Below are positions 1-8,192 of a DNA stretch of 64,000 nt, one piece after another. Position numbers and translations under genes: made by a program. The stretch's first letter is position 1; the number at the start of each line of letters is the position of its first letter. The DNA comes from CAVVVS01 sp963751355 (GTDB taxonomy: Bacteria > Bacteroidota > Ignavibacteria > Ignavibacteriales > Ignavibacteriaceae): positions 124,001 through 188,000 of the forward strand of contig CAVVVS010000137.1 in the NCBI GenBank assembly GCA_963751355.1, written 5' to 3'. Under the pieces are notes generated by a model that searched no databases, had not been told where the DNA came from, and saw only the letters and a list, made by a program, of their open reading frames with translations.

Positions 1-24
1 TGTTTCTTATTTCTTGATTTGTAA

Positions 25-90
25 TTGAAACATTTTTTTATTCAACGTTGAAACATTTATTATTATTGTAATAATTATTTGCATATGCAA
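25..90. promoter_or_regulatory. Palindromic operator-like sites upstream of the uronate cluster
   Basis: An 11-bp direct repeat, TTGAAACATTT, occurs at 25-35 and 48-58. Overlapping the second copy is a perfect 12-bp palindrome, TTCAACGTTGAA (41-52), with the central CpG typical of LacI-family operators. A second perfect palindrome, TTGCATATGCAA, lies at 79-90. These are seen directly. That they bind a regulator of the downstream uronate genes is inference; no LacI-family gene is in the window. Confidence 0.4.
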
Positions 91-249
91 TTAAATATGA
101 GTGAATCAGTATTACTTTTAGAGAAATTGGAAAAATGTATTAAACACACCACAGAAAATTTTCATGATACAGTAAATTATTGGGAAACGGAAATGAACAA
201 AATATTTCCATCGCTTTATAGAATGGTGGTCCTGAGATTAGTTAAATAA
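85..249 (+). CDS. Small hypothetical protein, 54 aa
   Basis: This short open frame starts at ATG 85, or at the in-frame ATG 97, and ends at TAA 247-249. The product is Leu/Lys/Glu-rich (SVLLLEKLEKCIKH near the N-terminus, then NYWETEMNKIF) and looks helical and soluble. There is no signal peptide or membrane segment. I do not recognise a family. It lies just before the 2-hydroxyacid dehydrogenase gene in the same direction, and its start overlaps a palindrome. It may be a real small gene, a leader peptide or the tail of a decayed gene. Confidence 0.3.
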   Translation: MQLNMSESVLLLEKLEKCIKHTTENFHDTVNYWETEMNKIFPSLYRMVVLRLVK

Positions 250-279
250 TAATAATTACTTACTTAAAATTAATAAATT

Positions 280-1296
280 ATGAAAAAGAAAATACTTGTC
301 TTAGCCACCAGTTTTTTAGACAATTTGTTAAGCCATCCGAAAGGTGAAGGAAGAGCAAAACAAATGCTTTGTGATTTAGAAACAAAATTCAAAGATAATA
401 TTGAAGTTGTTTATCGATGCGATAGAAATCCTGAGCAGCCTTTGCAGGTAGAAGACTTTATTGATGTTGTTGCTGTAATTGCTGATTTAGAGCAATATAG
501 CAGGGAAATGTTATCTAAAATTAGTGAAAAAGGAGGCGGTTCTTTGAAACTGATTTCGAGATATGGTACCGGCTATAATTCTATAGATTTGCAAGCTGCT
601 ACGGAATTTGGAGTTATTGTTGCCAATGCTCCTGGATGTAATGCTCTGGCAACTGCGGAATGGGCGCAGTCTACAATTATTGATGTAGCCGGCAGACGTG
701 TCCTAAACCATAATTGTGCAAGCGCGGGTAAAGTAAAAGAGAGTCTTTCGAGATTGGATGTTTTTGGTAAAAAACTTGGGATTATTGGCACTGGTAAAAT
801 TGGAAAATACCTGGTTAAATTGATGAAAGGGTATGAAGTGGAGGTGCTGGCGTTTGATATTTACAGGGATGATTATTGGGCTAAAAAAAATAATGTAATT
901 TATACCAATATGGAAGAAATTTGCAGGCAGTGTGATATTATTTCTCTTCATGCCTCTGCCAACGAACAGATAATTACACAAAAAGAAATTGATTTGATGA
1001 ATGAAAACACTGTGCTCGTAAATTGTGCCCGCGGTATTTTAACAGATAATTGTGCAATATATCAAGCTGTCAAAGAAGGTAAAATTTGGGGATACGGTTT
1101 AGACGAAATGTGGCTGGAAACAGATCTTCCTTTAGACGGATTGAACATAATTGTTAGTTCGCATGTCGGATCTGATACAGATTCCGGTAAAATCGGAATG
1201 CAGGTAATGTCTACAAGTGCGGTCATAGATTTCATTAATGGAAAAATTCCGGAATTTGTTGTTAATAAGGATGTATTGAATGAGGTTAACATTTAA
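280..1296 (+). CDS. D-isomer-specific 2-hydroxyacid dehydrogenase family protein
   Basis: This is a predicted cytosolic NAD(P)-dependent oxidoreductase of the phosphoglycerate dehydrogenase/lactate dehydrogenase superfamily, 338 aa, a normal length. The nucleotide-binding Rossmann motif GIIGTGKIGKYL is at residues 168-178. The catalytic triad is recognisable: Arg in NCARG (about 251), Glu in GLDEMW (about 276) and His in SSHVG (about 295). It is the first full gene of a cluster with KDG kinase, KDPG-type aldolase and an SDR, so its substrate is probably a sugar-acid intermediate such as a 2-keto or 2-hydroxy acid. The exact substrate cannot be read from sequence. A 137-bp gap separates it from the kinase gene, which may have its own promoter. 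Confidence 0.85.
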   Translation: MKKKILVLATSFLDNLLSHPKGEGRAKQMLCDLETKFKDNIEVVYRCDRNPEQPLQVEDFIDVVAVIADLEQYSREMLSKISEKGGGSLKLISRYGTGYNSIDLQAATEFGVIVANAPGCNALATAEWAQSTIIDVAGRRVLNHNCASAGKVKESLSRLDVFGKKLGIIGTGKIGKYLVKLMKGYEVEVLAFDIYRDDYWAKKNNVIYTNMEEICRQCDIISLHASANEQIITQKEIDLMNENTVLVNCARGILTDNCAIYQAVKEGKIWGYGLDEMWLETDLPLDGLNIIVSSHVGSDTDSGKIGMQVMSTSAVIDFINGKIPEFVVNKDVLNEVNI

Positions 1297-1433
1297 TTAA
1301 TTATTAAAGAATAATATTATAGATAGATACTAAACTTGGATTTCTTTGCATAATTATGTTTATATGATTATAGTATATTCATTTTTTAATTAAAAAAACT
1401 CATGTAGAAGTTAAACTTATTAAAGGAGAAAAA

Positions 1434-2579
1434 TTGGGACGAATAGTAAAATATACAGAAATTAAATCAGCTGAAAGTTGTAAATATGATGGAATGTCAT
1501 TGGGAGAAGTTATGTTGCGTTTAGATCCCTATGATGTACCTACAGCTAGAGCAAAACTATTTCGTATATCACAGGGCGGTGGCGAAACTAATGTATCGTG
1601 CGGATTAGCTTATACTTTTGGATTACGAAGTTCTGTTTTAACAGTCTTGGTTGATGACAACATCGGGTTAAATATTCGTAACCAGTTCCGTGAAGCTGGA
1701 GTCGATACTTCCAATATCATATGGTTTAATACTAAGAATGATGATTCGCCGCACAGCACTGATCAAAAAGGCGGGTTGACTAATGGATTAAATTTTACCT
1801 ACAATGGTAAAGGCGTCATCCCATCTGATACGGTATATTATCGTGCCCATTCAGCCATATGTACATTGCAGCCGGATGATTATGACTGGGACAAATTGTT
1901 TGGGGAAGACGGGATTAGGGTTTTTAATACTGGTGGTATCTTCACTTTAATTTCACCTTACTCATCAAAGGTTGCACTTAAGGCTGTTCAAAAAGCAAAT
2001 GAATATGGAGTTTTCGTTGCAGCTGATCTAAATTATAGATCGAAAGTTCAACCGGATAAATTAGTTGCACGTTCAATTAATAAAGAAATTGCTCCGTACC
2101 TTGGATTCCTGGTAGGTAATGATTCCGATCTTCATGATGCTTTAGGATATGAGACTAAAACAAGCAAAGGTGCATCTTTTGGAGAATGGATTGAAGCATA
2201 CAAAATAACTGTCAAAAAAGTTTCTAAAGATTTTCCGAATCTTAGTCTCATTGGAACACAATGGCGAGGTGCTATAAATGCAGATTCAATTCATTGGGGT
2301 GCTGTTTTATTTGATGCAATAAATGATAAGTTTTATGTAGCTGCTCTCCGTGAAAATATCCCGATTCATGACAGGACAGGTGGTGGTGATTCATTCACAT
2401 CGGGTGTATTAGCAGCTTTAATGCTTGGTAAAGATTTGCAAACTTCTGTCGAATGGGGAGCTGCTCATGGTATTTTGGTTCAAGAAACACCTGGAGATTT
2501 TACAATGGTTACTTTGAAAGATATTGAAAGAGAAGTAAAACGTGCGCAATCAGGTGGCGGAGTTAAAGCAATAAGATAA
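1434..2579 (+). CDS. kdgK: 2-keto-3-deoxygluconate (KDG) kinase-like PfkB sugar kinase
   Basis: The predicted reaction is ATP-dependent phosphorylation of 2-keto-3-deoxy-D-gluconate to KDPG. The 381-aa protein is a ribokinase/PfkB-fold kinase. Its N-terminal GMSLGEVMLRLDP (20-32) and QGGGETNVSCGLA (48-59) are sugar-binding segments. The C-terminal signature DRTGGGDSFTSGV (313-325) carries the catalytic Asp319. The start is TTG at 1434, preceded by a strong ribosome binding site (AAAGGAGAAAAA); no ATG lies nearby in frame until codon 21. The aldolase that splits KDPG follows 21 bp downstream, which supports the KDG assignment. Substrate specificity within PfkB kinases is inferred from that context. 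Confidence 0.82.
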   Translation: MGRIVKYTEIKSAESCKYDGMSLGEVMLRLDPYDVPTARAKLFRISQGGGETNVSCGLAYTFGLRSSVLTVLVDDNIGLNIRNQFREAGVDTSNIIWFNTKNDDSPHSTDQKGGLTNGLNFTYNGKGVIPSDTVYYRAHSAICTLQPDDYDWDKLFGEDGIRVFNTGGIFTLISPYSSKVALKAVQKANEYGVFVAADLNYRSKVQPDKLVARSINKEIAPYLGFLVGNDSDLHDALGYETKTSKGASFGEWIEAYKITVKKVSKDFPNLSLIGTQWRGAINADSIHWGAVLFDAINDKFYVAALRENIPIHDRTGGGDSFTSGVLAALMLGKDLQTSVEWGAAHGILVQETPGDFTMVTLKDIEREVKRAQSGGGVKAIR

Positions 2580-2600
2580 AATAATAAGGGAGATAGTAAA

Positions 2601-3266
2601 ATGAGTTATCAAAAAAATAGAAAAAAAGTTAGAGAAGCTCTTTTAAAGAGTGGCGTTGTTGTAGTTCTTAATAAGAAACATGTTAAAAATCCTGAACACT
2701 TGATTAATACAATGGTTGAGGTGTATAAAGCTGGTTATGTAGCCGAAACAACATTCCGCATTGATGTGGCTATATTAAAAGAAGGTATGCAGGAGTTAGT
2801 AAAATTAAGAGAAGAATCGCCTTCCGATAATCCTTTTATATTAGGATGCGGAAGCATTATAAATCCTTCAGAGCTTGAGCAGGCAATTAAAATGGGATTT
2901 GAAATGATTGTTGCTCCCGGTAATGTTATGGGAGGTTATGCTGATGGGAAAGAATTTGTAAGAATTGCGCGTGAAGCCAATATATTTTCGGCTCCTGCTA
3001 TAATGACTCCCACTGAATTAAATTATTTTATTGAACGTCCTGACGGATTGGAACCGGATGCTGTTAAAATATTTCCTGCTGGTGTGCATGGTCCTTCCGG
3101 TTTTAAAGCATTGCTTGCTCCTTATGTACGCGAGAGGCACAATGATAAAATTATTATGCCTACGGGAGGAGTAAATCTCGAAACAGGTCCAAAATATAGA
3201 GAGGTTATATCAAATTCAGGATATACTCCCGTATTGGGTATGTCAGCTCCTTTTAAATCTTGTTGA
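2601..3266 (+). CDS. eda: KDPG/KHG aldolase family protein, frameshifted near its C-terminus
   Basis: The predicted enzyme is a class I (Schiff-base) aldolase splitting 2-keto-3-deoxy-6-phosphogluconate to pyruvate and glyceraldehyde-3-phosphate. The Schiff-base lysine sits in DAVKIFPAG (K156), with the phosphate-binding MPTGGVN (187-192). The start has a good ribosome binding site (GGGAG). The frame ends early at 3266 (GMSAPFKSC). One base removed near 3254-3258 lets the alternative frame continue in register to a stop at 3337-3339, adding LVEKENKPGNIEVIKESLR and a short tail. The ancestral protein was therefore about 245 aa. The lesion falls in a T/A-rich run and may be a real mutation or a sequencing error. 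The active site is intact either way. Confidence 0.8.
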   Translation: MSYQKNRKKVREALLKSGVVVVLNKKHVKNPEHLINTMVEVYKAGYVAETTFRIDVAILKEGMQELVKLREESPSDNPFILGCGSIINPSELEQAIKMGFEMIVAPGNVMGGYADGKEFVRIAREANIFSAPAIMTPTELNYFIERPDGLEPDAVKIFPAGVHGPSGFKALLAPYVRERHNDKIIMPTGGVNLETGPKYREVISNSGYTPVLGMSAPFKSC

Positions 3267-3379
3267 AAAAGAAAATAAACCTGGGAATATAGAAGTTATA
3301 AAAGAGTCTCTGCGAATATTCTCTGAAAAATTTTCATAATTAATTAACAAATAACAAAAAAAATAATTCAGACAGAAAA

Positions 3380-4159
3380 ATGAGTTATATTGAAAATCTA
3401 TTTGGCTTGAAAAATAAAAACGCTGTAGTTGTTGGCGGCGCTGGTACGCTTGGTGGCCCAATGTCGGAAGGTTTAGCAAAAGCTGGAACTAATGTTGCTA
3501 TTCTAGGAAGAAATATTGAGAAAGCTCAAAAAAAAGCTGAAAGCATCGCAGCGGAAAACAAAGTCAAAACAATAGCTGTTCAAGCGGATGTTTCAAGAAA
3601 AGATGAAATTATTGCTGCTCATGAAAAGATTAAAAATGAATTGGGAAGAGTTCACATATTAATTAATGCGCCCGGTATAACCAGTAAAACACCTTTTTTC
3701 AGTCTTACGACCGAAGAATGGGATGACATAATGAATGTGAATTTGCGAGGTATGGTTTTTTGTTGTCAGGTTTTTGGAAAAGATATGGTTAGAGCAAAAG
3801 AGGGCAGTATTATCAATATATCCTCCGTGGCTTCAAGTCCACCGCTCTCGAAGGTTTATACTTACAGTGCATCTAAAGCAGGCGTAAATAGCATAACTCA
3901 AAGTCTTGCTATAGAATGGGCAACTGCAAACGTTCGTGTTAATGCAATTGTGCCGGGTTTTTTCCCTGCTGAATTAAATCGTAAAATACTTACAAAAGAA
4001 CGTGTAGAAAATATTATGAATCATACACCCATGAAGCGTTTTGGTGAACCTGAAGAATTAGTTGCTGCTGTCATTTGGCTTGCTTCGGATAAGGCTGCTT
4101 CATTTGTTACAGGATCAATTATTAGCGTGGATGGTGGTTTTACAGCGACAACTATTTAG
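3380..4159 (+). CDS. SDR-family oxidoreductase, probable sugar-acid (mannonate/gluconate type) dehydrogenase
   Basis: This is a 259-aa classical short-chain dehydrogenase. The cofactor loop is GGAGTLGG (19-26), the structural motif reads NAPG (97-100, usually NNAG), and the catalytic residues are Ser149 and the Y162-x3-K166 pair in YSASK. The C-terminal GSIISVDGGF segment is typical of the family. Between a KDPG aldolase and a tagaturonate-epimerase gene, the likely job is reduction of fructuronate or tagaturonate to the aldonate, or oxidation of gluconate-type intermediates. SDR enzymes have replaced UxuB in several uronate pathways, but this is inference from neighbours. Confidence 0.8.
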   Translation: MSYIENLFGLKNKNAVVVGGAGTLGGPMSEGLAKAGTNVAILGRNIEKAQKKAESIAAENKVKTIAVQADVSRKDEIIAAHEKIKNELGRVHILINAPGITSKTPFFSLTTEEWDDIMNVNLRGMVFCCQVFGKDMVRAKEGSIINISSVASSPPLSKVYTYSASKAGVNSITQSLAIEWATANVRVNAIVPGFFPAELNRKILTKERVENIMNHTPMKRFGEPEELVAAVIWLASDKAASFVTGSIISVDGGFTATTI

Positions 4160-4263
4160 TATATGGATTTTATCCATTACAAATGCTTTTTAAAATATTA
4201 TAGTTAATTGAAAACCTCGAATTTTATTACCAATGCTAAATATTACAAATTAGTTAAAAATAA

Positions 4264-5307
4264 ATGAAAAAAATAAAGGTTGGAATAATCGGATCGCAAT
4301 TTGCGGCTTCATTGCATGCAGAATCATATAAAAGATTTCCTTCTGTACAAATGCAAGCAGTATCTGCTTTGGATAATCTGGAGGAATTTTCCAGTAAATA
4401 TAAGATATCTAGGCATTATAAAGATTACCGTAATATGTTTCAAAAAGAAGAACTGGATCTCGTAAGTGTTTGCGTTCCGAATTTTTTACATAAACAAATT
4501 GTTATAACTGCAGTAGAAAATGGAATAAAATCAATCATCTGTGAAAAACCTATTGCAACATCCATTGAAGATGCTATAGAAATGATTAACATTTGCAAAG
4601 ATAATGGTGTTGTATTGATGTATGCGGAAGATTGGATTTTTGCACCTGCTCTAATCAGAGCAAAGGAAATTGTTGATGAGGGGGGAATCGGTAAGCTTTT
4701 ATATGTAAAAGCAAAAGAAACACACAATGGTTCCCATTCAATGTTTGCCCAAAAAAAAGAGTACTGTGGAGGCGGTTCAATGATACATTTGGGAATTCAC
4801 CCTGTTGCATTTATAGCTTACCTAACTGGCAGTGATATTAAAGAAGTTATGGGAATGACAACTAATGGAGGCAACACTAACCTTCTGCATTTTAATTATA
4901 CCGGTGAAGATTGGGCTGCTGCTCTGGTAACTATGGAAAATGGCGCACGGGGTTTTGTGGAGGGAAATTATATTACATGCGGCGGTATGGATGATAGAAT
5001 AGAAATTTATGGAACGGAAGGGAATATTCATATAGATCTTACTCAGGGTTCACCACTTAAAGTATATAGTCGTTCAGGATATGGTTATGCAGTTGAAAAA
5101 GCTGATTTCACTAATGGCTGGACTCATCCAGCAGTTGATGAATTTTTATCCTTAGGTTATGTAAAAGAAATTGAACACTTTATTAATTGTGTTAAGACTA
5201 ATAAACAACCCCAAAACGGAACTAAAGGTGAAGATGGTTTGAAAGCATTAAAAGTAGTTTTGGCTATTTATGAGTCAGCTAAAAATGGAAAAATTGTGAA
5301 ACTATAG
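4264..5307 (+). CDS. Gfo/Idh/MocA-family oxidoreductase
   Basis: This is a predicted NAD(P)-dependent sugar or cyclitol dehydrogenase of 347 aa, the usual family length. The N-terminal Rossmann segment is KVGIIGSQFAASLHAESY (5-22). The family hallmark EKP is at residues 94-96 (IICEKPIATS). The C-terminal alpha/beta domain begins around residue 125 and contains GGGSMIHLGIHP, where the family carries its active-site Asp/His residues. It is separated by only 19 bp from the PreA-like gene. The substrate is unknown; this family is a frequent accessory oxidoreductase in sugar-acid clusters. Confidence 0.85.
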   Translation: MKKIKVGIIGSQFAASLHAESYKRFPSVQMQAVSALDNLEEFSSKYKISRHYKDYRNMFQKEELDLVSVCVPNFLHKQIVITAVENGIKSIICEKPIATSIEDAIEMINICKDNGVVLMYAEDWIFAPALIRAKEIVDEGGIGKLLYVKAKETHNGSHSMFAQKKEYCGGGSMIHLGIHPVAFIAYLTGSDIKEVMGMTTNGGNTNLLHFNYTGEDWAAALVTMENGARGFVEGNYITCGGMDDRIEIYGTEGNIHIDLTQGSPLKVYSRSGYGYAVEKADFTNGWTHPAVDEFLSLGYVKEIEHFINCVKTNKQPQNGTKGEDGLKALKVVLAIYESAKNGKIVKL

Positions 5308-5326
5308 TAAACAGAAAGGTGTAAAG

Positions 5327-6610
5327 TTGATCATGACTGAAAAACAAGAAAAAACATTTTTACCGGTAAAAGTAGCCGGTCTCGATTTACATAATCCTTT
5401 TTGTGTAGGTTCCGGTCCTACTGTAAAAACAGTAGATATGATAAGGCAAATAAATGATTCTGGTTGGGGTGCGGCTTTTATAAAGCTTACAATTGACCCC
5501 GAGCCGTATATTAATCGAGAGCCGCGGTATACTTGGACAAAAAAGCTTAAGATGCATAGTTTTACACTTGAAAAGAGAATAAAATTGGATGAAGCTCTTA
5601 GGTTATGTGAAGGAGGCAAAAAAGTAGCAGGTGTAACAAAGATTTTTAGTAATATTACTTATGATGGTTCTGACGGCCCTGAGGGTTGGGTTCGTATGGC
5701 AAAAGCGTTTGAAGATGCTGGAGCAGATGGGAATGAATTAAATATGTGCTGTCCAAATATGTCTTTTAATGTGGAAATAACAGGTGAAAAAATTCAAAAA
5801 TGTACAGGTGCATCTATGGGTCAAAGACCAGATTTGATTGACGAAGTTGTAAGAGCAATAAAAACTGAAACTAATATTCCTTTATTTGTAAAACTTACAC
5901 CTGAAGGTGGGAAGATAGCTTCGATAGCCAAATCCTGTTTTGTTGCTGGTGCTGATGCTGTTTCTTCAGTTGGAAACAGACTTGGGATTCCTCCGATAGA
6001 TATAGAAGATCCTTTGAAGAGTACTCAAAGATTTCAGCTCGATAATGGAATGACCTGCCTTTCTGGTCCTTGGTTGAAACCTCTTGCACTACGTGATGTT
6101 TTCGAAATTAGGAAGTATTGCGGCCCTGAACCCGCAATATGCGGATATGGTGGTATGTCTAATTGGAAAGATTATATTGAAATGATTATTTCAGGCGCTG
6201 ATATGGTTGGTGTTTGTACCGAAACGATGATACGCGGGTATGACTTTTTGGAAAAAGAAATTATCCGGCTTAAAGAATACCTAAAAAAACATGATTTTTC
6301 CTCAATCAACGAAATGCGTGATATGTTTCTGCCAACTATAAAAACAGCTCAAAATATAGCTATGGAAGAAGGGGTTGCTTTTGTTATTGAAGAAAAATGT
6401 ATAGGTTGTGAACTTTGTATACCTATTGGGCATTGTTATGCAATTAATATGATAGAAGGTAAAGGTTGGGTAGGAAAGAACAAAAAAGGTATTGTAGCCA
6501 TAGTTGATCCTTATAAATGTACAGGATGCTCAACATGTTTTGATTTATGTCCTACAGATTGTTTTGAATGGAATCCGGTACCTGAAGATAGGTTGGTTTC
6601 TCCAGTTTAA
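5327..6610 (+). CDS. preA: PreA-like dihydropyrimidine dehydrogenase / dihydroorotate dehydrogenase-type FMN protein with ferredoxin tail
   Basis: This 427-aa protein has an FMN-binding TIM barrel (residues about 10-330, with GAAFIKLTIDPEP and ELNMCCPN). A C-terminal two-cluster ferredoxin domain has cysteines at about 358, 361, 364 and 370, and at 398, 401, 404 and 408. The first cluster reads C-x2-C-x2-C-x5-C and lacks the usual Cys-Pro. The layout matches the catalytic subunit PreA of NAD-dependent dihydropyrimidine dehydrogenase, but no PreB partner is seen nearby. Its place in a uronate cluster is odd and may mean a different substrate. The start is uncertain: TTG 5327 suits the AAAGGTG ribosome binding site better than ATG 5333. 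Confidence 0.75.
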   Translation: MIMTEKQEKTFLPVKVAGLDLHNPFCVGSGPTVKTVDMIRQINDSGWGAAFIKLTIDPEPYINREPRYTWTKKLKMHSFTLEKRIKLDEALRLCEGGKKVAGVTKIFSNITYDGSDGPEGWVRMAKAFEDAGADGNELNMCCPNMSFNVEITGEKIQKCTGASMGQRPDLIDEVVRAIKTETNIPLFVKLTPEGGKIASIAKSCFVAGADAVSSVGNRLGIPPIDIEDPLKSTQRFQLDNGMTCLSGPWLKPLALRDVFEIRKYCGPEPAICGYGGMSNWKDYIEMIISGADMVGVCTETMIRGYDFLEKEIIRLKEYLKKHDFSSINEMRDMFLPTIKTAQNIAMEEGVAFVIEEKCIGCELCIPIGHCYAINMIEGKGWVGKNKKGIVAIVDPYKCTGCSTCFDLCPTDCFEWNPVPEDRLVSPV

Positions 6611-6797
6611 ATTCTTACTTTATTCTCTTTTTATTAAAACCATTTTTCTCTAATTGATCATTTATTTGAAGAATGTTTTCATAACATCCCATTTATTACT
6701 CAATAATACCGTTCACAGTTTAGTACTTGTTTTGGATATATTTATATATTTAGGTTATTTATTAAAATATTACATTTTTAAAATTGGTTGATAAAGA

Positions 6798-8051
6798 ATG
6801 AATAATTTAAGATTACAAATTAATTCGTTCGGTATGGGTGATAGATTTGCCCATCAAGCGGAAGCGCAATTAAAAGCAATTCAACTTGCGAATGAAAACG
6901 GAGTTAAAATCACACCTGTCTGGAACAAATCCTATCGTGAACACAAAACAATTGGCAGCAAACCTTTAGAAACAAGAATAGCTGTTGATAAAGCTGTACA
7001 AAATGCAAATTGGCAAGAAGGTTACTTTGTAGATGCAGATCATATTACTGTCAAAACAGTCGATCAGTTTTTACCTTACAGTGATTTTTTCACAATTGAT
7101 GTGGCTGATTTTATAGGTAGGCCCTGCTCGGAAGATATAATAAATGAATTTATAGATTCAAATAAAAAATATTTAGGCAAACTTGAACTGCCGGGTATTA
7201 GAGAGATTTTTACAGTAACAGAGAAACTCTTGACTAAAATAGGGAAACAATATTTATTCGCTATATCTGAAGCTTCTACTCTTTATAATCATATAAAGGA
7301 TAATAAACCAGATGAAAATCCTGTTATTGAAATATCCATGGATGAAACGAATGCAGCTCAAACACCTATTGAAATCTTTTTTATTTTATCAGCCATTGCA
7401 AAATATTCTATACCCTTAAATACAATTGCGCCAAAATTCAGCGGACGTTTCAATAAAGGAATAGACTATGCCGGAGATTTAGAGCAATTTGCAAAAGAAT
7501 TTGAAGAAGATATTTTGGTCTTAAAATATGCTGTAAGTGAATTTAATTTCCCGCATATGATAAAACTTAGTGTTCATTCCGGAAGTGATAAATTTTCAAT
7601 CTATTCTATCATAAACAAAATAATAAAGAAACATCATGCCGGTCTTCACGTTAAGACTGCTGGAACAACATGGCTTGAAGAATTAATTGGACTTATGCTT
7701 GCTGGTAGTGAGGGTCTGGAGGTTGCTAAACAAATTTACTCGAAATCTCTCGATAGATTTGATGAATTGACTTTTCCTTACGCTACTGTTATAGATATAA
7801 ATAAAAATCAGTTACCCTCAAAACAAGTGGTAAACAATTGGTCGGGCGAAGAATTTGTAGCAGCATTAAAACATAACCTTTCGTCGGAGAAGTATAATCC
7901 TAGTATTAGACAATTATTACATATTGGGTATAAAATCGCAGCAGAGATGGGACCAAAATATATAAATACTTTAGAGAAATATGAATCTATTATATCTAAA
8001 AATGTTACCGAAAATTTATTTAGCCGCCATATAAAGCCAATATTCTTTTAA
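6798..8051 (+). CDS. uxaE: Tagaturonate/fructuronate epimerase family protein (UxaE type)
   Basis: This 417-aa protein resembles the UxaE family known from Thermotoga, which interconverts D-tagaturonate and D-fructuronate and so merges the galacturonate and glucuronate branches. Recognisable features are an N-terminal MGDRFAHQAEAQLKAI segment, a DADHITV stretch (about 76-82), ISMDETNAAQTP in the middle and the histidine-containing IKLSVHSGSDK (about 255-265). It sits in the same direction as the KDG kinase, aldolase and SDR genes, which fits the pathway galacturonate to KDG to KDPG to pyruvate. A 187-bp gap upstream may hold its own promoter. Confidence 0.75.
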   Translation: MNNLRLQINSFGMGDRFAHQAEAQLKAIQLANENGVKITPVWNKSYREHKTIGSKPLETRIAVDKAVQNANWQEGYFVDADHITVKTVDQFLPYSDFFTIDVADFIGRPCSEDIINEFIDSNKKYLGKLELPGIREIFTVTEKLLTKIGKQYLFAISEASTLYNHIKDNKPDENPVIEISMDETNAAQTPIEIFFILSAIAKYSIPLNTIAPKFSGRFNKGIDYAGDLEQFAKEFEEDILVLKYAVSEFNFPHMIKLSVHSGSDKFSIYSIINKIIKKHHAGLHVKTAGTTWLEELIGLMLAGSEGLEVAKQIYSKSLDRFDELTFPYATVIDINKNQLPSKQVVNNWSGEEFVAALKHNLSSEKYNPSIRQLLHIGYKIAAEMGPKYINTLEKYESIISKNVTENLFSRHIKPIFF

Positions 8052-8192
8052 TATATGGAATATTTACTAAATAAATTGGAATGAATATAGTAATTTTCTG
8101 ATGTTAAACACTTTAACAGGTTCTATAAACTGAACAGATTAGTTTTTTATTTTAAATTATTTGTAATTTAATTTTTATAGTAAGTTTTAATA

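Noticed and set aside
2601..3339. Programmed frameshifting at the end of the aldolase gene
   Set aside because: No slippery heptamer plus hairpin was seen near 3255, and similar single-base breaks occur in many unrelated genes of the window.
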